In this document: positions 13,901-24,513 of the stretch, one piece after another
Layout of the letters: every line of letters begins with the position of its first letter
How positions within the stretch are numbered: position 1 is the stretch's first letter
Assembly: GCA_009792885.1 (NCBI GenBank)
Contig: WMCF01000021.1
Coordinates: 4,561,690-4,625,689, forward strand
Origin: Eremophila alpestris peregrina
Lineage: Eukaryota > Chordata > Aves > Passeriformes > Alaudidae
Reading direction: 5' to 3'
Length of the DNA: 64,000 bases
Program-made: the position numbers and the translations under genes
Notes under the pieces: model-generated
Told to the model about the DNA's origin: nothing
Seen by the model: only the letters and a program-made list of their open reading frames with translations
Databases searched by the model: none

Positions 13901-16200
13901 AAACTGCTGCACAGATTCTGAGCTCAGGCTGCAGCCCCAGGCACCCAACAGCTGTTCAACAGCCCTTCAGCCCCCTGAGAACAGAGACCTTTCTGTGGGG
14001 TCTGTGCAGAGAGAGGTGTGTTTAACTTGGAGGATGCCCAGAGTGAGCCAGGATGGACACAGCCACTCCACAGCTCCCCTGGTTACACAGAGATGTGTTT
14101 GTCACAACACATCTACACAGTCAGCACTCTAATGTCTTACTCATAATTTTCTTCAACAGTTTTAGTGCATTATTCTCTCACCAAACTCGTCCCAGTTATG
14201 GTGGAAACTGTTTTGTATCTATGGACAGTTTGTGCACTTTCAGCAGACAAACGCTTTTTGCACATTTGATTCTTAAATAGCATAATTAATCATGTCATAT
14301 AATTTGTTTCCTGGTTGGACGAACTGATATTATAAACTGTTCTACTTCCCCTCTACAGAAATACTTGTGTTTTGTAGAGAAGCAACTTAATTAGAAATCC
14401 CTATCTGCTAGAAGAAGGAAAGATTTATTTACAACCAACTCATAAGCAAAACTATATAAATTTTTTAAAATCAAAAACCTGATAAAACAGGAATTACCAC
14501 AATAGTGGTTTAAATCATATTACAATTTTTAAATTTCCTGTCAATATTCACCAGCTCTAAGCATCTGTTTGCATATAAAATCACCTCCTTGATAAAGGTA
14601 AGGAAAGACTATCACACATACTTATTTTAATCAGGCCAGCTGGTATTTAATTTTGTATACATTTCAGTTAAAAGAAATTTAATTTTCTCTCACTATGATA
14701 ATTTTAATAGTAAAATATAACCATCTGACCATTACATATGACATTCAATTTTGTGTTTAATAGCGTGTCAAATTGAAAATTGCAGTTTAAGACCTAATCC
14801 TTCACAGAGCCTGTCACATACACAAATCTGCCATTTAATTTTTATTAAGTTATCCAATAATTTCTTAACAGACAGTTAAGCTCTGTTAGAAGAGTAGAGG
14901 AGATCCCACATAGTTACAGGAGAGAAGCTGAATCTGCATTGGTCAGAGCCTACCTTCAGAAGAGCTCACTTTAACAGGTGAAAAAAACAAATCTGCCACC
15001 CAGACCATGATGATTTTGTGCTCATGAATATTAAATTAATGCAATATTTACCCTCAAAAGTGTAAAACCATTATCGTTCTTAAATCACATTGTAAATTCA
15101 ATTTTTTTTCATTCCCACAAACAGTTGTTATGAACTCAATATTGTAAGAAAATATGGCTTGCAGACTTCAAACTTATCCACGGTGGAGATCTTAGCAACT
15201 GAAGGCAAGATGGAATAAAATGAACATAGAACATACAAGAGATTTTCTAAGGAACTGCTTAGGAAACTGCTCTGTTAAAGTTGAGCAGCTATCTCCTACC
15301 CATGATTTTCTGATTTTCCTAGAAAAGTATGCAGAAATTAGTTAAGATTTCAGCTCCATTTCCCTGCAGTGCTTACATGGATTTACTTGAGAGCAGGACT
15401 TCATATTTAGATCTTGAGGACAACAGATTTTGTCAAATATTTTCAGAAAATATTCTGCCAAACAGGGATGTGGTAGCTTCTGTCCAAAGGAGAAATTAGT
15501 ATGCTATCACCATGTGCTCTTTTACCAGTTTTTGGTGCTGCATTTTGTCTGCTTCCTTTCTTTTGTTTTTAGCCCTTTATGCTTGTTTCCATAAAATTCA
15601 GATTAGATGTTTACACATTGTCCCCCAAACTTTAAATTGCTTTCATTAATTCCCAGCCTGGCCTTTTGGGCTGGCTGAAGGATCCGTGGCTCTGGAGCAG
15701 AGGAGGAAGTGGTGCCTTTTCCCCCCGGTGATGAATGGAAGGCTGGCTGCAGCAGTGATGTACACTATCTCACTTGCTGCAGGGGTTAGATCACATTAAA
15801 GGAGGAATGTGCAATTGAGCTGACAGAAAGAGAATGATTAGCACTGGACATCAGTCATTTGTTTCAGGCTGCAGTGTGGAGGGAAACTCTTGGCACTGCT
15901 CCTCATCTGCAGGACTGTGGTCGATAGATCTGTTCCTAGATAACAGAACTGCTTGGGAGGATATAAAATCCTGTGATTTGCTTTTCACCAGCAAGAATTA
16001 CTTTTTAGAAACAAAGAGCCAGAGGATTTGAAAGTGTCAAAAAAAGCCTTTATCAGTTTTTGGCCCAGTGCCTGACCACAAGTGCAGAATTATTCCTAAA
16101 TCATCGTGTGGATTGTCCACTCTGGCTAACTATATCCCAAGGGAGATCACTTCAGACACTTTCCCACAACTGATGTATAACACTGTCAGAAGCTTCTTGC
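10901..16200. other. Non-coding AT-rich DNA, no gene seen
   Basis: No gene, RNA gene or well preserved transposon is visible. Locally GC-richer sequence occurs at about 11340-11410, 12050-12450 and 13880-14090. Simple tracts include T12 at 13295-13306 and the A-rich patch at 13746-13791. The stretch 14280-15130 is strongly AT-rich and without repeats I can name. Open frames are short and lack recognisable domains. Confidence 0.55.
13746..13791. repeat. Poly(A) with flanking aatcaac units
   Basis: An A16 tract at 13758-13773 is bracketed by two aatcaac copies and followed by ccaaccaaacc-type sequence. It is simple sequence of the same style as the tracts at 5499 and 62088. No retrocopy body is recognisable beside it. 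Confidence 0.75.
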
Positions 16201-16249
16201 TGATAATCAACTAAAACTTTACCTTTTCAAATATCTTCTAGCTGCACCC

Positions 16250-16420
16250 TCACTTACCAAGCAATTCCTCTCCTGCCTTGGTGTTAACACTTCTCATACC
16301 CTTGTAGATGGTTATCACACCCTCTCTATCACTGCTTAGGCAGGCTCTACACTTCCAGCTTTTTCATCTTTTATCTTCAAGTCAATTCCCCCAGTCTTCA
16401 GATTTTATGTCACTACTTAG
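16250..16420 (-). mobile_element. Probable ancient CR1/L3-type LINE fragment
   Basis: The phrase order 'cttctcatacccttgtaga', 'tggttatcacaccctctc', then 'gcttaggcaggctctac', then 'cttccagctttttcatctt' resembles the reverse complement of the 3' region of old CR1/L3 LINEs (the 'gatcatgtcccctctcagtc ... ctaaacagacccagctctttcag' portion). Divergence is high and there is no tail, so both ends are uncertain and the match could extend upstream to about 16060. It would be an ancient minus-strand insertion without coding capacity. Masking against avian and amniote repeat profiles would settle it. Confidence 0.45.
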
Positions 16421-16537
16421 ATGCTAAAGGATGCTCCTACTTTGCCTTTATGGAGTCTCCATAAATATAAATGGTAAAATATACAAAATGTATTTTGAAG
16501 TGATATTTTTTCCTCTCTGTAAAATTTTCAGCAGCAG

Positions 16538-16566
16538 ATATATATTTCACTATATGAAATATATAT
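16538..16566. repeat. Perfect 12-bp AT-rich inverted repeat (hairpin)
   Basis: The arm atatatatttca (16538-16549) and its exact complement tgaaatatatat (16555-16566) flank a five-base loop. It is followed directly by a partial echo (gtttcattatatgatga). AT-rich palindromes of this size can extrude or arise by local template switching. No gene context gives it a role. Confidence 0.85.
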
Positions 16567-18589
16567 GTTTCATTATATGATGAGTTTATAATTTTTTTTC
16601 AGTTTACATTAAAACATGGATGAAGTTTATGAGCAGGAGTTCAACTGAAAGTATTAAATATTTGATGTTCTGTATATTATCCACATACTTGGTTCCTTAG
16701 ACACAGAATATTGTATAGACAGAATTTCTCAAGCATCATTTTCAGGAGGATGGGGTATAAGAGACTTGAGAGAAATTGCTTCACTAAAGATGATTAAATG
16801 TCTTGATTCTTACTGCAAGAGGAGAATTTAAAGAATTCATATTTCAGCAAATCCTTGATTACATATCATCCCTTTGGAAACTTCTACAACCGGTCAAAAA
16901 TAAAAGCAATAATAAAAAGGAGTATCTGGGATTAATTTTGTTTAAGCTTTAATGTCATCAGGAAATGCAGGCAGGAAATATTGCAGATTATAAAGCACAA
17001 AATGGGTATGATTTGCTGTGGTTGTAGGTTAGCTGAGGTCTTGAATTCAGCTTGCACAAAAGGTGCATTGCTTCCCAGCTGTGAGCAGTGTGTGGGTGCA
17101 AACCCCAAACTGCTGCACCCTGGGCACTGCCATGCTCAGGTGACAACATGACACCATTGATATTGCAGTGCTGCACACAGAAAGGTCCTGAGCTGCAGAT
17201 CCTCCACAGGGCCCCAGGCAGCTGTGGGGATGCACAGAGAGCCTGCCATGCTCTCAAGGTCTCCAGAGTCATTTTTCACCTGTCCACACAGCCCCATGCA
17301 GGAATTGCCCAGTCAGCCCCTCTCAGACCAGTCTGGGTGAGGTTTGTGCTGGGCCCTGGGAGCTGGGGGAGGCTCCAGGCAGGACCCACCAGAGCTCCCC
17401 AACAGGGTCTGTCCTGCTCCCAGAGCTGAGGCTTTGGGGTCCTGTCCAACGGGACTCCCTCACACAAAAAGTGGCAGCAGAGCAGGACAGACAATTACAG
17501 CAATCGTGGAAACAGCTGCCTTATTTCAGTGGGCTGCACTGGAGAAGAGGAAGAAGACAACTTTTTGTTTTTTAATGAAGTTCAAATCTACCCCTAAACT
17601 TCTCATTAATGTCTCTGAAATAGCTTCGTATGGATAAATGTTCATGGAAGACAAGAGTACACAAAAGTACTGAGAAATTCAGAGTGAGATTTTACTATCT
17701 TCAGACTGGGAGAGTCATTACAAAAATCTGTTTCTGATCTCACATGTTTTAAGTTGCCCTATTTAAGTATTTAAGGGCAAGACACCCTGCATTGAGATGA
17801 GCAACATGACAAAATTCTGCTAAAATTACTTGTATCAAGGTTATATTTGATATCTGAATATTAGGGTATTTCAAATTACTTCAGAATCTACATAGAAACC
17901 CGACTAGAAGAAGTAGACATTCTAGTTATTTTTTAAATGCATCTGATATAACAATACCCACTTTTCTTCACCATTTCTCCATTTTCAGTCATTCTTTTGA
18001 AGAATAGTTCAACTGCCAAGCTCAAGTAAATTAAAACTGTGTCTATTAGTTCCTGAAAGGACAAGGCTGCATTCAAGGAATCAGATGGCTTGGACAGACA
18101 CACCAAGGCAGCTGTATTACAGAAGTCAACTTCATTAATGAAAATGGCTTATGGCTTAAGATAAAGACAATGCAACGAAGTTGGGAAGATTTTCCTTTAA
18201 AGGCATTAAATTATGTGAATAATAGTAATTTGATAAAATTTCAGTAGGTAGTTGGCCACTTTTTTATAGAATAACATCGAGCTGGTGCTTCTCATACATT
18301 GGTATAAAGCAAGTTACTTTGGTATAAATGTCTGCTGCTGGACTTTTATAGATGAGTCTTGTTGCAAAGAAAATGGTGATAAACATACTGCTTAGTAAAT
18401 CTAGACAACTTTTACTATTAAAACAACCAAAATGCAATGGACCAAACTTTAAAATCAATGAGGTAAATGCAACTTTTGTATCACAGAAGCTCATACCCAC
18501 AAGCAGGTCTGAAGAACCTGACTATTGTAATCTATCTTTAAATAGGTATTTTGAGATTTAGAGTAAAACAGCTTGTGCACAGCAGAGTC

Positions 18590-18770
18590 AGTTTGGAGAG
18601 ATCATTATAAAATCCCATTATCACTGCTACAAGTTGGACTATTTGTCATCACAGAAGAGATGACAAGCTCAGAAATACTACATTTGTTATTATCAGATGA
18701 TAAATGATATTCCATTAAAGCTGCAATACATCATCTGCAAAGCTGCAAAGAAGATATCAAACCTATCAGT
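18590..18770. promoter_or_regulatory. Candidate conserved non-coding element (unproven)
   Basis: The block contains an 8-bp inverted repeat, ttgtcatc (18643-18650) and gatgacaa (18659-18666), with an eight-base spacer, followed by repeated TGCAAAG/gctgcaa words and several ATTA/TAAT cores, without homopolymer runs. This is a typical texture for a distal enhancer, but it is only inferred from composition and symmetry. Cross-species alignment is needed to support or refute it. Confidence 0.22.
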
Positions 18771-19400
18771 ACTTGACTTATAATTTAATTTTCAAAAGCT
18801 GTCAACTAAAATTCCAAAGGCTAAGCATTTTCATTTTTAAAGTTCATCTTATTTATTTTCCTCATCTGTTAGTCTAATTTTTTTGATATGGCAAAAATAA
18901 CTGATTATGTGCAAGGTATAATTCTTTTTCTCTTGATTAAGTAATACATCAGATGTCACTTATGTATTAAAAATATATGACAAATAATAAAGCAAAAGCG
19001 AAGTGATGAACACACCTTATTTGGATTTCTTATTTTTAAATGCAACAGTAAAGGATGGGTCAGCCTAAAAATATTTTGATTATGTTGCATTCCAACTCAC
19101 ATGAAGCCTAGATTTTAAAATACACAATTTGAGTTTTACTTTATAGGAATAGAAAATCAAATACAAATCTATTCAAACTGGTACTTGGAAAATATCTGTT
19201 TAGCATCTAAACAATTCAGATATTCTAAATTCCAGAAGAAAAGCTTTTAAGAAGCGATTTGTGCTGGGGGCTGCCCAGCTGGGGAGCAGCTCTGTGAAGA
19301 GGCTCCCAGGGACAGCAGGGTGGGCACAGGACAGCCAGGGCTGGGGCAGCACCCAGAGCCTGGGGCTTCAGGAGCCCTGAGGAACCAGGGCTGAGCCCAC

Positions 19401-19480
19401 ACCGAATGCTCTGAGCCACAGCCTGCACTCCAAACTTCCCACTGACTGCTCTGAGCCACAGCCTGCACTCCAAACTTCCC
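19401..19480. repeat. Two-copy 40-bp tandem repeat
   Basis: Units 19401-19440 and 19441-19480 differ at two positions near their start and are then identical over 34 bases (19407-19440 against 19447-19480), beginning tgctctgagccacagcctg. It sits in a GC-richer island immediately before the CR1 at 19823. The near identity suggests a recent duplication or a variable-number locus. Confidence 0.95.
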
Positions 19481-19822
19481 AAGAGCCCTCCCAACCTGAG
19501 CTGCCTCATGGACTGACCCCTCCAGCACAGAAACAAAGCAAGAACCAAGGCCTGGTGATGCTTATAAATGCCATTGCTCCTCACTGATGCAAGAATCAAC
19601 AGTGATACTCTGCAACTTGATTATTCCAATTATTTTTACTTCAGTGTTATATAATTCTTCATATTTCCAGTGCTAGTTCAGCCCAATGTATAATAAAAAC
19701 ATTTAATCTACTGCTGTGCCAATTTTTGCAGTATGTTACGGCAAAGTGAGTGAAGAAGTCTCAGATGCCACTGTATCCTACAATCTGTTTTTCAGTTAAT
19801 TGACTGAAAACACTTCCTGAAT

Positions 19823-20196
19823 GCACAGAACCACAGAATATGCTGAGCTGGAAGGGACCCACAAGGATCATCGAGTCCAGCTCCCAGGACCATCCCCAAG
19901 AGTCACACTCTGTGCCTTGGGGACAGAATTGAGCATTGTCCAAACCTTCCCTGAGCTGCCAGGCTGCTGCTGTGCCCACTGCAGCCTCTTCAGTCCCTGA
20001 CCACTCCCTGGGTGAAAAACCTTTTCCTGATGTCCTGGTAACCTAAACCTCCCCTGACACAACTTCAGGCCATTCCTGGACTCCTGTCCCTGGTCACCAG
20101 AGGGAAGAGATCAATGTCTGCCCTTCATTTTCCCCCAATGAGGAGTTTGCACACTGCAACAAGGTTTCCCCTCAGTCTTCTTTCTCTAGGCTGAGT
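19823..20196 (-). mobile_element. CR1 LINE, 5'-truncated 3' end
   Basis: The plus strand opens with cacagaatatgctgagctgg and aagggaccc, the reverse complement of the CR1 3' terminus. It continues through the familiar antisense CR1 order: 'gatcatcgagtccagctcc', 'ccctgagctgccaggc', 'cactccctgggtgaaaaacc', 'ttttcctgatgtcc', 'cctggtcaccagagggaaga', ending at 'ttctttctctaggctgag'. The copy is therefore minus strand, about 375 bp, and truncated at its 5' side as is usual for avian CR1. It retains no reverse-transcriptase reading frame. A CTCF-like word lies inside at 20094-20107. The family assignment is firm; the subfamily is not determined. Confidence 0.93.
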
Positions 20197-23100
20197 TGAT
20201 ACATGGCCTAAAAGTTTGTGCTTTTTCATTTATTAATTTAAAATCAACTAATAATAGCATCAAAGACCTTCAGGTACGGCATTTCCTGGCAATAATTGAA
20301 GGGGCAGCAGCTGAATGCTGGGAAGCAATTCAAAGTAACTCGGGAGCTAAAAGATATAAATTTGCTGTTTACTCTTTGATGTTGGTGCTCACCATCCGAG
20401 ACTGCCTTGCCCAGAAAAAAAAACAAAGCCAAAGCAATTGTTTGTCTTAAAAAGCTGTGAGTTCCTCAGAGCCTTTCCCAGAGTTCAGCAACAAGCAGTG
20501 TAACAGCCCTGGAGGGGCAAGGGGAAAGAGCAGGGCAGAGAATAAAACCTAAAAGTTAATTGTAAATGAGACCCTTTGTGCTATGTATCATAGAAATATA
20601 CAACCAAGGATACTGAATACTAAAGCAGCAGAAGTTGTAGTGGGTTTTGAAAATACTCACTCAGGTTAATGATTCTCAAGTAAAAATTATGTTAACAGAT
20701 CTTACCCAATCTGTACAACAGCCAGTTCCTGCAATATGACTGTGTGCACAGGGCCACATTTGAGGTGACAAATTTTTACAGCATTTCTTTTTAATTAAGA
20801 AAATCTGCCTTTGGCTAAAATTAATAAGTGTTAATCTCTGCCTCAGCTGAATTGACCCTGCCTGGATCTGGTAGTTGTAATCCTGTTCTTCATGCTCTGA
20901 GTTCATGGGAGTTTCAGGCAGGGTGTTTTGGTTCCCTGCTCTAGCCCAGGTTTAACTTCCTTTTCAATACTGCCACCTACAAGGGAAAACAATACCTACC
21001 AAGCTGCTTTGAAAATGTTGCCTTCAGCATTGTGTTACTCTGATCACATTCATCTCTGTCCTTTTTTTCAAATTTGATTTTAAATATTTACAACATCATA
21101 CATCTTCCCCTCCTGAAATTACTAACGAACTGTTACTGTCTGCGAAACCTGCTGGATGAGTGATGGACAACTTAAAAGGGAGCATCAATGTTTCATTTGT
21201 GAAATATAAGCTGAAAATAGTCTGCAGATTCCTTTTTTATTGATCTTCTACTTTATGCAATGGTACCTTATGTACTTAACCAAAAAAAGACTTCATTGTG
21301 TACTATCAATAATTAAAACATTGAAGTAGATTAACATGTAATAGTCACCAAGTTGAGGTAAACTGTAGAGAAACAGAAATTTCAACAAACAAGAATAAAG
21401 CAATTGCAGCTGGAAATAATTTACATACCATGGAAAAGAATTTAGCATTTCTACATTAAAAATGTAGAACAATGGGGAACACAGATTAATGAAGAAACAA
21501 GTTGCAGGATAGTTTAGTACTATAAATGCAAAAAAGCAGTTGTGGACAGTGCTTCTGCAGTTGTACAGGAATTCTGAAAAAGACTTGTAAAAAGTAGAAT
21601 AGCTTTCCATTTCATCACAGAATAAGATTACAGATTCAAATTTGACACCACCTAATTCCTACACTCTTGATACTGTCATTTCTCATTTTTTTGCTGTGAG
21701 CACCAACAGAAATCCTGCAATGGCTGCTGACTACCAGAGGCCTTCATAGTGTTGGTACCAGTGGTATCTGGAAGAGCTCTGGCAGTGATTGAAACCAGTG
21801 TGCAGGGCTGTACAGCCAGCCATGCACCAGTTCCAGCTCTGCAGGATGACTGCAAGAGCTGCCAGAGCACGAGCAGCACAAAATATTGCTTGAATAAGTG
21901 ACACACAGAGGGGTACAAGGAAGAGAACAGGATTAAATTAAAATTAATGGACTGCAGCTCAGAGTACTGCTAGGGTGAAAAATAAGAGAAAGGCACATAA
22001 AGAGTAAGCTGAGAAGTGTTTGAATGTGAAATAGGCCTTTCACCTAAGGAGAGGAGCAGGGCTGGTATCAAGGGAGATCACTCACTGTGCTCTGTCTACA
22101 CCAGAGGAATCAACTCCGCTGCTTCTTTAGCTCTTTTCAATCCCCAGGCTCAAATATATTTATATATAAAAACACATTTAATATAGTTGGACAATATTAA
22201 CTTAAGTCTTCCAGTTATTACAGATATTATGAAATATTACAGGCATTTTTCTTTTACTGTTGAATATAACCATATGCAATGTAAATGCATTGCAATGTGC
22301 AGATGTGTTTTCTGGATTTCTGCATCTAAAGTATAGAATACATGTATATACAAAGTGATATCTATATCTGTGATATGCACCTTAGTGCCCCAAGACCCCT
22401 CTGCTCCCCTGCCAGACTGCAGGATGCCATGGATCTGGTGAGCAACATTTGTGAAAGAAGCACTTTTTATTTTATTTTGGCCTGTGAATGATAAATGCTC
22501 AATGTTTGAGCTGTTTAGATTAAGCACACTGTTTCCCCACTTGGATGAACATAAATCCTAAAATTATATTTCTAGCATAAATAATATTGTAAATTTGAAT
22601 TTTACCTTTCCATAGACATGTTTTAGTGGTTGCTTAAGGCTCACTGTTTACCCAAAAATCTCTGACAATAAATTAATTTTCTAGAATATTTACAAGAAGC
22701 ACAGGCTGAGAAAATTGATTCATTTAAAATATTGAAGAAATACTCATTTTCCCTAAGCTCACAAGTTCTGCCATGGGTTGATGTGTTTTTACATTCCTTC
22801 TTCAATTTTTCCCTAGAAGACAGGGGAAAAATTAAATCTGCTCTGTCATCAATCCAAGGCGAAAGAACCTCGAGAATCTGGGACCTTACTTACGTGCATC
22901 CAAAAAATACCTTTTTTCAGACATTGAAAGTAGTCTGAAAGGAAGATGCCTTTCAAAAAGGAGTAGTCAATGTCTCAGCCCCCTCCTTCTGCCATTCCTA
23001 TGCAGATTAGTGACTCATCCTTTAACACAAACTCCGCGCTTGCCTGCAGAGCTCTCATTACCTTTGACAACATTTTTGGTCCCTGAACATCTAATTTTCA

Positions 23101-24460
23101 ACTCTAGAGTACACAGATGGGAAAAGAGAGACAGTACTTGTTGCCTTTGAATTATACAGAAACCAAATCCTATTGTTATTACCTTTTCTTGTCACATTGA
23201 CGAGAGAGTGATGCTTTCTGCAATGCATCTGTATAACACTGAGATTGTGATCCATTACTTCAAATGGCACTTTATGTTCCTAGTGTAAAAATTGATGAAA
23301 AATATTTTTCTTGAGTGGTTAAAATTATGTATCACAATGTTTTCAGCTCACTTCTCAGAACATTTTATTGCAATCAAAGGAGAAGATGCTGGGAGATAAA
23401 AACCAACAGCAGATAAACAATGATCCCCTTCCTTTCCTCGATGCCATTTGCATATGAAGTGACAAAAGCATCCTGCTGCAGGAGAATTCAGATGCTTAAA
23501 TATAATGACACCTCAGTGGAATCTTGGAGCTGGAAGGGGGAATCTCCTGACAGTGGCTCTGCTGCATGAGCCTCCCTTCTGAGCTGGAGATTAACCTGCA
23601 GCTTTGGACATGGGTGGAATTACTCCAGAGGACCTTGGCACCCTGATGGAATCAGTAGAGGGAGTCAGATTATGCAGGCAGGGGATTTGGAAAGTAATGC
23701 AGAGTATTAATTCCCTTGAGGACTTTTTGTAGAAGTATAATAACTCCTACTGAAGTAATGGGATGAGATATTAATAAAAAAAAAAAAAAAGAAAGATTTC
23801 TAGCCTGGCTCCAGATACAGAGGGGCTGACACAGCCTAAGGAGGAATTTCCATACCTATAAAGAGGAGATGCACACTGGTGCTTACACAAACCTCCTTCT
23901 TTACATGATTTCCCATTCTTCCTCTTTCTGCCCAGCACAGACACACAGAAGTACCAACACACCAAAGTAGTAACTACATCTTGTATCATTTTGAGAATTC
24001 TATAACCATGACTTCAGCTCCTTGGTATCAAACCATAGAGAAGAAAGTGATAATGTGTTTGCACCCACAGCACTGTGCTGCAAAGAGACCTTTGCTGTGA
24101 ATATATTGTTTTGTAATTCCTGTAATCAATATTTGATATTTTGGTGCTAGTGTGTGAATTCTGGTGCACCTGTTGCTCATCAAACATCTGTTACAAAAAG
24201 CATTTGGTTTGATTTGAGATTTGGAGTCTCAAAACTTTGTTCTGTCTCATTTCATAGATTCTTTCCATTGGCCTGTGACAAGAGGTAAAAATTTGGATTT
24301 TAATCAAAATAAAGATGACAAATTTATGAGCTGAATTTGCATAGGTTTACTGTGTGTCTTCTGCAAAGATAAAGTCTTTTTCTGCCCAACATGTCCAGGA
24401 TTTATTTTAGTAGAAGAAACCTATAGAGGCTCCTACTTGACCTTCCCTCCACCTCTGCCC
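20197..24460. other. Non-coding AT-rich DNA, no gene seen
   Basis: No exon series or RNA gene is visible. The stretch holds short overlapping frames only, an A15 tract at 23776-23790, and an AT-simple segment near 22150-22170. Nothing resembling a CR1 tail or LTR terminus was seen here. Confidence 0.55.
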
Positions 24461-24462
24461 CC

Positions 24463-24513
24463 CAAGATCAGAAACTGGGAATCTTTCTGTCTGCAAGATC
24501 AGAAACTGGGAAT
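24463..24513. repeat. Short direct duplication, 31-bp period
   Basis: The 20-base word caagatcagaaactgggaat occurs at 24463-24482 and again at 24494-24513, with a unit length of 31 bases. It is a local tandem duplication of non-coding sequence. Confidence 0.93.

Larger units (their letters stand above)
16421..19400. other. Non-coding DNA with a GC-richer island
   Basis: Mostly AT-rich DNA without a gene. A strong AT hairpin lies at 16538-16566 and a GC-richer island spans about 17060-17520, with overlapping short frames on both strands but no recognised product. A block at 18590-18770 looks like a possible conserved element (see its own entry). A second GC-richer island begins near 19250. 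Confidence 0.55.

Noticed and set aside
23521..23660. 'aatcttggagctggaagg' resembling an antisense CR1 terminus
   Set aside because: The sequence after it does not continue as CR1, so the short match is probably chance.
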